Notes under the pieces: model-generated
What the model was told of the DNA's origin: nothing
The model's database searches: none
Seen by the model: the letters and a program-made list of their open reading frames with translations, nothing else
Part shown: piece after piece, positions 13,293 through 23,583 of the stretch
How the letters are laid out: every line of letters starts with the position of its first letter
Position numbering within the stretch: position 1 is the stretch's first letter
Source of the DNA: Pholiota molesta
Taxonomy: Eukaryota; Basidiomycota; Agaricomycetes; Agaricales; Strophariaceae
Direction of reading: 5' to 3'
Assembly (NCBI GenBank): GCA_014925825.1
Contig: JACGCK010000009.1
Location: 682,001 to 746,000, forward strand
Length of the DNA stretch: 64,000 nucleotides
Translations under genes and position numbers: made by a program

Positions 13293-13789
13293 GATGCTGC
13301 AGGCAACCTTGGCAAGATCATTGCCACAAGCAGCAAGTGTGGTATGATGCTTCCAAATTCTGGTTGAATTGCAGGCAGCTTTGAGAGCCCCATGGGTAGA
13401 AGTGTCTTGTCGCAAGGCCCTACCATTTATTTTTATGTCGCAAACCCGTACTAATTCTTGACGCGCCGACTCCAGTCACCCTGTTTCAAACGATTTTCTG
13501 ACTCAATATCTCGCTTGTAATAATTTCGGTGTATTTCCTCCTGTACTTGTAGCTCCGTTTCGCAATATGTAGTCACGGCTGCTTTCGGCCAACTTTCAAT
13601 CTCTTTGAACAAATAAAAATTCTTATAAATTATTGATTGAATTAACTTGGAGTCACCTTTCCTGCACTATAAAACTCCTTGATACACACATCTGAGTACT
13701 TTCATTCCGCATTCATCGGGTCTAAAGCTTCATGGGTCGATAAAATCTTGATAACCTGGGAGCAACCTCCAAGATTTACCACTTCCAAC
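13293..13789. other. Intergenic region, no gene seen
   Basis: This A/T-rich stretch follows the small hypothetical gene. I see no coding pattern in either strand before the aminotransferase fragment begins. Confidence 0.5.
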
Positions 13790-13982
13790 TGTGCGCTAAT
13801 TGTGGAGAGCGCAGCGTGGAACGCGTAGATGAGGTTGACGGGCGGCGTGGCGAAGTACGCCGCCTGGTTCGCCTCGTACGCTTTCATGATCGGGAGCCAC
13901 CTATCGCGCGCTCATCAGTACAAGCGCTACGCTATCCACACACGCGCGATCGCGCGCGCGCTTCAACAAAAACATGCACGCA
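13790..13982 (-). pseudogene. Fragment of alanine-glyoxylate aminotransferase gene
   Basis: On the minus strand this stretch reads MKAYEANQAAYFATPPVNLI then YAFHAALS. It matches an internal exon of the first aminotransferase gene (about 18430-18510) and continues into the following intron (TTTACGCTATCCACACACGC-like sequence, compare 18545-18615). No flanking exons exist here, so it is a stray DNA-level duplicate. Its reading frame across the GlnAlaAlaTyrPhe codons is intact, while the parental copy at 18490 lacks one base. Confidence 0.85.
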
Positions 13983-14162
13983 CTTGTGTGCCAGTGGTTT
14001 GAAGCTTATGATTTTGAAGCTTAGAGTTTTCCGCCTGAAATAAATTTCAATTATTCGCAGTATATTCTGGATTTGGGCCCGTATGCACTTGATATAGCTG
14101 CTCAAAGGAAGAACACTGGATCATGTCAAATGTGTTTTGTTACGCGAATTACCTGCGCGCTT
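13983..14162 (+). repeat. Dispersed direct repeat, copy 2
   Basis: This is the second copy of the repeat seen at 12337-12513, abutting the aminotransferase fragment on its left and the 5' flank of FunK1 copy A on its right. Confidence 0.85.
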
Positions 14163-14365
14163 CTGCCACAGTGCCAGTAGCAGTAGCGTTTAAGATTCAC
14201 GATCAGGTGATGGCCAGACGCGCGTCGCGTATCATATGTTTGGCATACACAGGCGTTGTCAATGCGTCTTGAGTTGCTCTATGTATGACAACCTATCCCA
14301 GCCTATCCGACGCTGGACCAATGGACTTCCTCCAAAATGCCTCTAGCCTCATCATCTCCTATTGA
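14163..14365 (+). pseudogene. Decayed upstream exon and flank of FunK1 copy A
   Basis: The stretch contains the GlnLeu..MetTyrAspAsn-like relic that in full-length FunK1 copy I encodes LLYYDRSLSIRSQPKNFI. Its left half (GATTCACGATCAGGTGATGG and beyond) is the reverse complement of the flank of copy D around 50030-50130. It is not open in frame. Confidence 0.6.
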
Positions 14366-15591
14366 ATGCTACATTCGACCTCCAGCACTGCGGCCGTAAG
14401 TATGAGTAAAACCTCCATCGTGCCAACCTCAAAACCTTTTGATAGTGCAACTTTGAAGACAAAAAATGGCCGACTTCTCCTCTTTGGCCGCATATCGTCC
14501 GTTCAACATGCTCTGATTGGCCGCGGGACGTGCGTGTTGCGTGCAAGGGTCATAAAGGGTGATACTAAGAAATGGGGCAGCGAGTCGATTGCTGTCATGT
14601 ATAGCGTCACTCCAGGTGCCAGGATTTCTGAAGGAGAAATGCTTTCGGATATCATCGAGTGCGCGGAGGACGTGGACGCCAAAGGTAAATGGGTGTTGGA
14701 TCATCTTCCCCGTGTTCTTTACCAAGAAGCTTTTGAAGCCGACGAGACCGACAAGACAAGCATACAACGTCGACTTGCAGAATACTTCGCGAACACGGAA
14801 ACTGCGGGCCAGAGAATCGAGTACGAGAAACGAACATTGCAAGTCTCGGTCATGAAGAAGCTATATCCCATCAAAGACATGGACACGGCCGATAAACTTA
14901 TTCCTGTGATTAAAGATGTCTTTAAATGTGAGCATAGTGTTTGATGTTTTACTAAACTGATGTTAGAATTTTCTGTTCAGGTTACAAGCGGCTTCACGAA
15001 ACAGCAGGGGTCATTCATCGAGACATCAGCGAGAACAATCTCATGTACTGGAAGAAAGGAGACGGAACTATCTGCGGTGTTCTTAGTGACTATGATTTGT
15101 CCCTCATGCTCGCTCGACAGGACCGCGGACCAAGCTCAAAACAACGAATGGGAACCAGACCTTTCATGGCTCTTGATCTCCTCGAGCCCCCACCCAGCAA
15201 ACATTTATACCGTCACGATCTCGAGTCGCTACTCTATGTCATCATTGTGCTAATGTTTCGGGCCCAAGGTGAAAACCTTATAGAAGATGAAAAATTCAAG
15301 AACTTTCCGGCCCTCAAGGACTGGTTCACACTAGCACCTGCACAACTGCTAAAGGAGAAGAGGCACTTCTTTTCCACGAATTTACCACGAGCGCCCCCTG
15401 CCTTCAAAGAGCTTTACCTGCCAATTTCTTATATGAAGGAGATGTTCGACGATGGTAACCGGGCGCGACGACGTCATGAGTTGGCAATGTTATCGAGGGA
15501 TCCGGCCAAGCCTTCATTCGACGAATCAACCCTGGGTGGGCACGTAAATTTCGATAAATTCCAAGCGATCCTTGATTCCGTTCAGACATGA
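14366..15591 (+). CDS. FunK1 kinase copy A, truncated, ATP-site Lys replaced
   Basis: Fungal-type protein kinase (FunK1) of unknown substrate. Two exons (14366-14927 and 14981-15591) with a phase-1 intron. The N-lobe has LIGRGTCVLRARVIKGDTKK. Where copy I has VVKFSF, this copy has AVMYSV, so the ATP-anchoring Lys position is Met by eye alignment. The catalytic loop VIHRDISENNLMYWKK and the LSDYDLS (DFG-equivalent) are intact, as is GTRPFMALDLLEP. The N-terminal domain of full-length FunK1 is absent. Both exons are open. Its N-half is closest to copy D and its C-half to copy B. The start MLHSTSST is uncertain; a MetSerLys start at 14402 is equally possible. Confidence 0.8.
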
Positions 15592-15659
15592 ACATACGAC
15601 TTCAGAAGAGTCCTTCTTCGTGTTGCCTTACCGTTTTCTTTCTCCCTTCTCGCTCTCCA
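15592..15659. other. 3' end of FunK1 copy A
   Basis: Short C/T-rich stretch after the copy A stop codon, matching the sequence just downstream of other FunK1 copies. Confidence 0.4.
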
Positions 15660-15878
15660 AAGAATGAATGCAACGAGTTCCGTACAATCTAAGAGGACAG
15701 GTGAGTTATGTAGTAATTGGATTGTCTTCATGTATAGTATTTAGTAGGTTTCGATTATACCCTATTATACCCTTTCATTGCTTAGACCATCCTTTACCTT
15801 GTAAGATTTGTATCCAGGATAATCCTCAAATAATGCTCTAGCGCTCAAGCAAGGTTATGAAACTCGCAGAATAAAAAG
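15660..15878 (+). repeat. FunK1 3'-flank repeat (copy A)
   Basis: This segment (GAATGCAACGAGTTCCGTAC, TTACCTTGTAAGATTTGTAT, GAAACTCGCAGAATAAAA) is the inverted counterpart of spacers downstream of FunK1 genes on the minus strand at 50190-50470, 53700-53960, 56567-56830 and 58633-58914. It shows that 3'-flanking DNA was duplicated with the genes. Confidence 0.85.
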
Positions 15879-15947
15879 CCTTCACTGGCATTCAACGAAT
15901 CAACCATGGATTTTAATAAATTCCAAGAGATTCTGGATTATGCTTAG
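15879..15947 (+). pseudogene. FunK1 C-terminal tail fragment
   Basis: An isolated 3' end of a FunK1 gene, readable as PSLAFNESTMDFNKFQEILD and then a stop, matching the PSFDESTLGGHVNFDKFQ end of complete copies. It joins abruptly to the 3'-flank repeat of copy A at about 15879. Its own downstream flank (16020-16110) resembles that of copies E and F. It is the remnant of a deleted tandem copy. Confidence 0.75.
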
Positions 15948-16099
15948 TTAGACACAACCATACAACCTCAGTGAGGTCCTCTTCATTGTTGAGTTCTCCT
16001 TCTTAGTTCTCGTTCTTCAAAGATGATTCAGAAAATCCATAAATGCTAACGAGTTCCGGACAATCTAAGAGGACAAGGACTTATGTAGTCGTTGGATCT

Positions 16100-16443
16100 T
16101 TTTTGTGTATAGGATTTATGCATATTTAAATTATACCTTCTCAGTGGCACTCACTGCCCAGGTGCCCTTGCCCTTCACCTTGCAAAATTTGTGTATGAGA
16201 CCGTCGATCGTGAAGAGACAGAATATATCCAAGATTGATTACGCGCATCGTAAGCAGTTAAGTAATTGGGCTGTGTTTGGCATGGGCCTTGGTTGGCGGT
16301 GAGTTTGAGTTGCTCAGCTTGCTCTATGTATGACAACCGATCCCTATCCATCCGACCTCAGCCTATCCACTTCATCCAAAATTCCTCTAGCCTTGACATC
16401 TCTGTCTATTGCATACATCATTCGACCTCCAGCAGTGGGGCCG
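16100..16443 (+). pseudogene. Decayed upstream exon and flank of FunK1 copy B
   Basis: The stretch includes MYDNRSLSIRPQPIHFIQNS, a relic of the YYDRSLSIRSQPKNF exon of copy I. The whole segment parallels the 5' flank of copy E (51689-52044) in inverted orientation. It is not joined in frame to the kinase exon. Confidence 0.65.
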
Positions 16444-17617
16444 CATGAGTAAGATCACGTCTAATAACTTACCCCCACCACGCCAACCTCAATAACTTTT
16501 GACAGTGCAACTTTAAAGATAAAGAATGACCAAGTTCTTGCATTTGGCCGCATATCATCTGTTCACCATGCGCTGATTGGTCGCAGAACATGTGTAGTGC
16601 ATGCAACGGCCGTTGAGGGCGACTCAAACGAACGGGAAAGCGAGTCAGTCGTCACCAAATCCAGGAAGACCAAAGCAGAAACATTTGAAGACAGTGTTAT
16701 GCGCGCGACGAATTCCAATGGTGCTGAATTATGTATACGTAGTACTTATATTCATCACGAAGCTTTTCCAATGGACGTGATAGATGCTCAATGTAGGCTT
16801 TCGAAATACACCTCGAGCCGGGATACGAAGTACAAGAACCACGTATTGCGACTCTTCATTATGACGGAACTATTCCAGATGATAGATATGACAGCCGATA
16901 CCCTCATTCCAGTGATTAAAGACGTCTTCAAATGTGAGCCTTCGATACTAGTTGATTTTATCACCCACCTAACTGATCTCATTTTTCTTCTGCTCAGGTT
17001 GCAAGTGGCTCTACCAAACAGAAAGGTTTATTCATCGAGATATCAACGAGAACAATCTTATGTACTGGAAGAAAGGAGACGGAACTATCTGCGGTCTTCT
17101 CAGTGACTACGATTTTTCCCTCGTGCTCGCTCGACAAGACCGCGGACCAAGTTCAAAACAACGAACGGGAACCAGACCTTTCATGGCTCTTGATCTCCTC
17201 GAGCCCTCACCCAGCAAACATTTATACCATTTATACCGTCACGATCTCGAGTCGCTCCTCTATGTCATCATTGTGCTAATGTTTCGGGCCCAGGGTGAAA
17301 AACTTACAGAAGATGAGAAATTCAAGAACTTTCCGGCCCTCAAGGACTGGTTCACACTAGCACCTGCACAACTGCTAAAGGAGAAGAGGGTCTTCTTTTC
17401 CACGAATTTACCACGAGCGCCCCCTGCCTTCAAAGAGCTTTACCTGCCAATTTGGGAGATGAAGAATATGTTCGAGGATGGTTACCGGGCGCGACGACGT
17501 CATGAGATGGAAATGTTCATACAATCGAGGGATTCGGTCAAGCCTTCATTCGACGAATCAACCATGAATAAGCACATAGATTTCGATAAATTCCAAGAGA
17601 TCCTTGATTCCGTTTAG
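16444..17617 (+). pseudogene. FunK1 kinase copy B, frameshifted at 5' end
   Basis: A FunK1 gene with the family intron at 16934-16997. The MSKITSNNLPPPRQPQ start hits a stop after one missing base relative to copy E (about 16493); downstream the frame is open. The N-half (NERESESVVTKS, SVMRATNSNGAELC) belongs to the subtype shared with C and E and keeps a Lys at the ATP-site position. The C-lobe has FIHRDINENNLMYWKK, LSDYDFS and GTRPFMALDLLEP, nearly identical to copy A. A small HLYHLYRHDLES repeat duplicates three residues at about 17221. The single-base break may be an assembly error. Confidence 0.75.
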
Positions 17618-17890
17618 ACATGAACATACGACTGCCTTTTAAAGCATAATAGATGCCTTATACGGGGACAGATCCGCTCCTACTCTATTGGTGACCATCA
17701 TGCAGAGAGACTACATATAACACGTATATACCGTCCGCGCCCTCGTACAATTTTACACAGCTACTTCTTTCTTTTCAAGAAACTTCAAATCTCAGATATC
17801 TCTCTCATCCCATCTACCGCTCTACTTCCGCGCATGCATCCACCCAGCACCATGCACACCGATCAAGCGCGCGCGCCCACTGCCTACCGC

Positions 17891-19677
17891 CTACTGCGCC
17901 CCCTCCTTCGCCTTCTCCGCCTCCCTTGCCTTCTCCTCCCGCACCTCCCGCATCGCCCCCTCCAGCGCCTCCACCACCCTCTCCACATCCCCCCTCCTCC
18001 CATCCACCACCGTCTCCCCCATATGCCCCACCCTAAAGTACTTCTCCTTCCACCCCGCGAGCAGCCCGCCCGCCACGACCACGCCGCGCTTCGCCAGCCG
18101 CGGGAGCAGGTCCGCCGCCGTGACGCCGGGCGGGAAGTATAGAGCGGACATGCCGTTGGCGGAGAGGGCGGGGGAGAGCGGGAGCGGGGCGAGGGCGAGG
18201 GCGGCGGCGGCGGATTTGATGCGCAAGGAGGCGGCGCGGTGCAGGGCGAAGCGCTCTGCGAGCGTGGGCAGGGCTGTGCGTGGGGTGTGCGTGGTCAGTA
18301 TGGTGTGGCGTTGCAGGTGGTGCGGAATGAAAAAAGAAGGAAAAGTTGGATGAGGGCAGGGGTGTGTGTGTGTGTGTCACGTACCGACGGACGGGTCGAA
18401 CTGCGCGGACTTCCTGCCGGTGATGAGGGAGAGCGCGGCGTGGAAGGCATAGATGAGGTTGACGGGCGGCGTGGCGAAGTACGCCGCCTGGCCGCCTCGT
18501 ACGCTTTCATGATCGGGAGCCACCTACCACAAGCACATCAGTACAAGCTTTACGCTATCCACACACGCGCGATCGCGCGCGCGCTCAACAAAAATCAAGC
18601 ACACGCACTTGCTCCAGCTGACGTAGTACCCGCCCTCCCTCACCCCCCTCTCCTTCCGGTCCCGCCACACCTGCATCGCGCGCGGGCTCGCAAGCAGCAC
18701 GCTCAGCCCGGGCGGCGCGCCGAGCCCCTTCTGGCTCGCGCTCAGCACCACATCCAAACCCCACTCGTCGAACCGGATCTCCTCGGACGCGACGGAGCAC
18801 ACCGCGTCGACGACGACGAGCGTGGCGGGCGACACGCGGCGCACGGTCGCGGCGATCGCGGCGGCGTCGGAGAGCACGCCCGTGGAGGTGTCGACGTGCG
18901 TGAGCGTGAGCAGCTTGTACGGCGTGGGTGCGGCGGCGAGGGCGGCGGCGAGGGCGTCGAGCGGGACGGTGCCGCCGACGGGGGCCTTGAGCTGCGTGAC
19001 GCGGGCGCCGTAGGTCTCGAGACTGGAGCGATGGAGGGGGAGGGGGGTCAGCGCGCGTGTTAGTCGGTTACACAGCATCGCGTGGTGGGGTACGCACCAG
19101 TCGGTGAAGCTGTCGCCGAAGTAGCCTGTGTTGAGCACGAGGGCGTGTTCGCCGGGCTCGACGAGGTTGGCGGCGACCTACAATGGATGAAAGAACGCAT
19201 CAGTAATCCGATACACCACCGAGCGTGAGCGAACGGATGCGCACCTGGTCCCAGCCCAGGGTACCGCTGCCGCTGATGAGGAAGGGCTGCGCGTCCTTGG
19301 TGAGGAGGACCTCGCTGGATGGGATACAATCGGACGCGACGATGAGATGAGATCAGCGCTGCGACAAGGATACTTGGGGACGGACCGAATCATGCGGAGG
19401 CAGTCGCCGAAGACGGGCGCAAAGTCGGGGGAGACGTGGGACATGGAGGGGTGGGCATTGGCGTAGAGGACCTCGTCGGCGACCTCGATGGGGCCGGGGA
19501 TGCTGCACACGGCGAAGGTGAGTGTCAGGCGCGCCAGCGCGTGTGGGAGAAACCCGTCTGAGCGGGGGCTTACACGAGGAGTCTGGGGGGATGGATCGAA
19601 CGGTGAGCAGCGCGACGGACGGGGGCGGGGACGTACTTGTGTGGTTCCTGTTTGAAGGGCGGGGGTGCAGAGGCCAT
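17891..19677 (-). CDS. AGX1: Alanine-glyoxylate aminotransferase, copy 1
   Basis: PLP-dependent class V aminotransferase converting glyoxylate and alanine to glycine and pyruvate (family knowledge). ATG at 19675-19677: MASAPPPFKQEPHK, then a tiny exon, then IPGPIEVADEVLYANAHPSM and SHVSPDFAPVFGDCLRMIR. The core has NTGYFGDSF, LTHVDTSTGVLSDAAAIAAT, VVVDAVCSVASEEIRFDEWG and LSASQKGLGAPPGLSVLLAS, where the Lys of SASQKG is the PLP-binding residue. The C-terminus is VGHMGETVVDGRRGDVERVV and ends ..EGAQ. Several short introns are present. One base is missing near 18490 (EAGQAAYF frame). The C-terminus does not resemble a peroxisomal targeting signal. It is in tandem with copy 2. Confidence 0.92.
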
Positions 19678-20328
19678 GGTGCGTCTGAGGAGAGGGCGGA
19701 GGGTGTGGATGAGACGACGGGGGGAGAGCATAAGAGAGAGATCGTCTGCCGAGCTGCGATCCGGGGTGCCGTGCCTGCCTCTCTAAGTCCGGCTGCCATC
19801 ATCCCGGCGGAGGCGAGCGGAGGCGGATGTCCGCCTGATGTCATTGTCATTCCGGATCAGCGTGCCCCTAAGCCTATTTTCTGATAACGGAGGCCTTCCT
19901 TGTACGCGCACTGCTCAGCCGCATGGCCTAAAAGCCGCCGTTCATGCTGTCAACACCACCTGACGAGCGAGGAAAACCAATCCAGCACACCGCACTCTGA
20001 GGATTTGCACACGTTCCAGGGCGCCACTCCGAACTCAACTATGAACTCGCCTCGTTAAAACACGCCGAACACGCCACATGCGAACAACCGCAATCAAGCA
20101 CTATCAGAAGGGAGGTAGATACCATATCTCTGTATAAAGTCCCAGAACATCGCGACATCTAAAGCTCAAGAATTCAGTGAAATATTCCCTCAATATACAA
20201 CCTACATCGCGCGTGTTTTTAACCGTACAATATATGCATTCAAATATTCAAGAGTGACGACCGCTCGCCGCACTCAGACAGCCGCATCCAAATCCAGACA
20301 TCCGCACGTCCATAAAACCCCTCTGCCC
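19678..20328. other. Promoter of AGX1 copy 1 and 3' region of copy 2
   Basis: About 650 bases between the two same-strand aminotransferase genes. It should carry the copy 1 promoter and the copy 2 3' UTR. I see no further gene and no certain regulatory motif. Confidence 0.5.
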
Positions 20329-22281
20329 TCAAAGCCTCGCCAACCCCGCCCCCCTCCCCTCCGCCTCCGCCTTCCCCACCTCCTCCCGCACCGCCTCCTC
20401 CAGCGCCCTTACCATCCGCTCCACATCCCGCCCGCCCTCCCCGACCACGCTCCACCCCATATGGCCCACCCGGATATACCGCTCCCTCACCCCCTCCTCC
20501 CCCACAGCCAGCCCGCCCGCCATCACCACCCCTCTCCTCCCCACCGCACCGAGCACCGCCGCCGCCTTTACCCTGTCCCGCCCCTTATATCCACCGGCAC
20601 GTAGAGCGCGCTCATGCCGTTGCGCGCTCGCGCGGATTTGGGGCGAGGGGCGCATGCCGAGGGCGGCGGCGGCAGAGGTGATGCGCGCGGCGGCGGCGGC
20701 GTGCAGGGCGAGGCGCGTGGGGAGCGGGAGGGGCCCGGCGGTGATCTCGAGGAGTGAGGCGTGGTATGCGCGCACGACGCCCACCGCGGGCGTGCCGAAG
20801 TACGCGGGCCTGCCCGCGTCGTACGCCTGCATGATCGGCGCCCACCTGTCGCAAGTAGTCAAAGGCGCGGGTTAGTGCGGTACATGTTTCCGCAGCACGG
20901 ATAGATATGGATGGAGGATGGGTGTGGGAAGGAGGGGAGGGAGAGGACGCACTTTTCCCAGCTCGAGTAGAACGCGCCGCTCTTCACCCCCCCTTCCGGT
21001 CCTGCCACACCGCCATCGCGCGCGGGCTCGCGAGGAGCACGCTCAGCCCGGGCGGCGCGCCGAGCCCCTTCTGGCTCGCGCTCAGTACGACGTCCAGGCC
21101 CCAGTCGTCCATCCGCACGTCCTCCGACGCGAGCGAGCACACCGCGTCCAGCACGACCTAAACACACACACACACACACACCGCACCCACCGTCAGCCGC
21201 ACGAACGCTAATACTAAATAGGTACAGACGAGCGCGAGGAACTACGTACCAGCGTCCCGGGGCTCGCGCGCTGCACGCACGCCGCGATGGCGCGTGCGTC
21301 GACAGCACGCCGGTGGAGGTGTCGACGTGCGTGATTGTCACGAGTTTGTACCCGCGCCCGGCGCCCTCTGTGCGCGCGGTGCGGAGCGCGTGCTCGATGT
21401 CGCGAGGGGCACGGTGCCCCCCAGGGGCGCGCGCAGCGTGTCGACGGCGGCGCCGTAGGTTTCAGGCTGCGCGGACGATGGGTAGAGGGTCAGCGGGGTG
21501 ATTGGGACGGAAATGGTTACGGGAGAGTGGATATGGAAGATGCAAGGAGAAGAGGAGGAGGAATGACATGATAGACGCAAAGAGGAAGAAGAGAAAGGAG
21601 GCGGACCCACTCACCACTCCCTGAACCCGTCGCCGAAGTAGCCCGTATGGAGCACGAGCGCGCGGTCGCCGCGCTCGACGAGGTTCGCGCCGACCTGGTC
21701 CCACCCGAGCGTGCCGCTGCCCGCGAGGAGGAAGACGGTGGATGCGGGCGAGGCGTGCACGACTTGCCTGGATACGTGCGCGCATCCAGAAGAAAGGCGA
21801 GGTGGGGCGGTGTGTGCGGCGTGGATGGACAATGGATGGATGGGGGATGGCGTGGATGATATTATAGTCAGTCAGGTAGGCAGTCGATCGGTCGGCCGAC
21901 ATGCAGGAGGACTTACCGCGTCATGCGCAGCGACTCCTGGAAGATCTGCACGAATTCTGGGGAGACGTGCGAGAGCGGCGGGAGCGCGAGTGCTTGTAGG
22001 ACGTTGGGGAGAGCTGGATCGGGCCGGGGATGCTGCAGGGGGGAGGAGGGCGTTAGTGTTTGTAACGGGCATCGGAGAGGGTGGTGTTGTAGGCATTTCT
22101 AGGGAGGAGGTCGATGGATGGGTACATGGAATCAGGTGTACAAGGCCCCAATGCATGTCGGAGTCGGCAGGGGTGCGGGTAGGCTGCGTGTTGGATGGAT
22201 GCAGGGACGGAGGAGGCAAATATGAAGGTGGCCGAAGAAAAACGTACGCTAGAGCTTTGGGGGGCTTGCTGCTGCTGACAT
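20329..22281 (-). CDS. AGX1: Alanine-glyoxylate aminotransferase, copy 2, PTS1-like end
   Basis: A paralogue of the neighbouring gene. ATG at 22279-22281 (MSAAASPPK), then IPGPIQLSPNVLQALALPPL and SHVSPEFVQIFQESLRMTR. The core has VVHASPASTVFLLAGSGTLG, TITHVDTSTGVLS, LDAVCSLASEDVRMDDWGLD and LSASQKGLGAPPGLSVLLAS with the PLP Lys. The C-terminus RYIRVGHMGWSVVGEGGRD ends in GLARL. The final ARL fits the PTS1 consensus for peroxisomal import, unlike copy 1. Introns are short; one contains a CA microsatellite (about 21162-21180). One base is missing near 21300 (LST/ARAIAAC). Both copies are more G+C-rich than the kinase genes. Confidence 0.9.
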
Positions 22282-23583
22282 GGTGAAGAGTGGGTAGTAG
22301 TGTGCAGGTAGTAGTGTAGCAGTGCCGGTGGAAGGTGGGAGGAAGAGTAAAGAAGGGCTCGGACGCGGCTAATTGGCCACGTACGGACTCCGATGTGCAC
22401 TATAGTTACAGCGGAACGCGCACGTCGGCGTGCGCTTTTTGGGGGAATGTTAGGGGGATGCGATTAATTATAGCTCATGGCATTGCATGACCATCTTGCT
22501 ACCCGGTCGGGATTCGGCCGTTTATTGCGATGACAGGTGGTCAGCGCTGTATATAGACTCCATTCGAGTGTACATTACCATGACCACAATAACGGGAGCA
22601 ATGTATTGCGCATGGGCCTTTGACGGTCAATTCAACGGCAGTACGGACGAAGAGTCCGATAAGTAATTCATGATTACATTTTCAAAGCCGACGCTCTCAA
22701 TCGAGCGGGAGGTCCATGATACTTACAGCCTTAAGATTCCGTACAAGCCCTATGACCAGCATCCTTATTTCTGATTGACTTTTTGTTGGACGGGTGATCA
22801 TGATCGCCCAGGAGAAGGTGCATCGATCGAGTCCGCTGGGATGGTACATACCATGATTGGTACCTCGTGAGTGACTTTGCCATTTTGACCTTACCGTCGG
22901 AGAGATGGATCGGGCTCGAGAGCCTCAGGCATCTTTTCGTCTTTGTCGTTCACATTGAACTAAATTCATTACGTCCCAGTCCGCTGGGGAGAATCCCTAG
23001 TTTGTACCGCGGTTGAGCATGTCAATTTTCAGAACGAGAATACAAGGGAAACGGAAATAGAGCCAACTAAAAGCCGAGATCGAGTCACTGAACAAATAGT
23101 GAGATAGTAACGAAAGACAAGAAGACGTCGAAGAACCTCGAATGCTATCATAATACGACCATCAGATCAGATGTAAATACTAAATGCTATTGTAAGTTGA
23201 ACGCACTCACAGCGACCGATGAAAGAACAAATATCCCATCCGAGGACCAGTTTTTATTGGAAGGGTGAAAATGCGCAGCCGAGCAGGGAATCAAAACGGC
23301 ATCATTACAATGGGGCGGCATCGAGAAGGACGAGAATAATTCACAGTAAAGGGAGCTCGAAGCGGACTTCTGGGCCTGATTAGGCAGGTAGCTGTCCATT
23401 TGGGGTTGCTTTGTTTTTCGACGATGGCATGCTGGATTTACGATATGATCAGGATGATCAGAGTAATACTTAGCTCATGAAATGGTGCACTATTCCCTTT
23501 GTTCTGCATCGCATTTTCCCCTTGACGTCCTGCCGCATGAAATCCGAGGATTTAGGACTGGGCAGAGCCGGAACATATCGCCT
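22282..23583. other. Intergenic region between AGX1 copy 2 and MET5
   Basis: This 1.3 kb should include the promoter of AGX1 copy 2 and the 3' region of MET5. I found no convincing open frame, domain or RNA gene on either strand. Confidence 0.5.

Noticed and set aside
18239..19884. Plus-strand open frames over the aminotransferase genes
   Set aside because: They are shadows of the G+C-rich minus-strand coding sequence; the minus strand shows the conserved PLP enzyme motifs.
21155..21185. CA dinucleotide run considered as a functional element
   Set aside because: An ordinary microsatellite inside an intron of the second aminotransferase gene.
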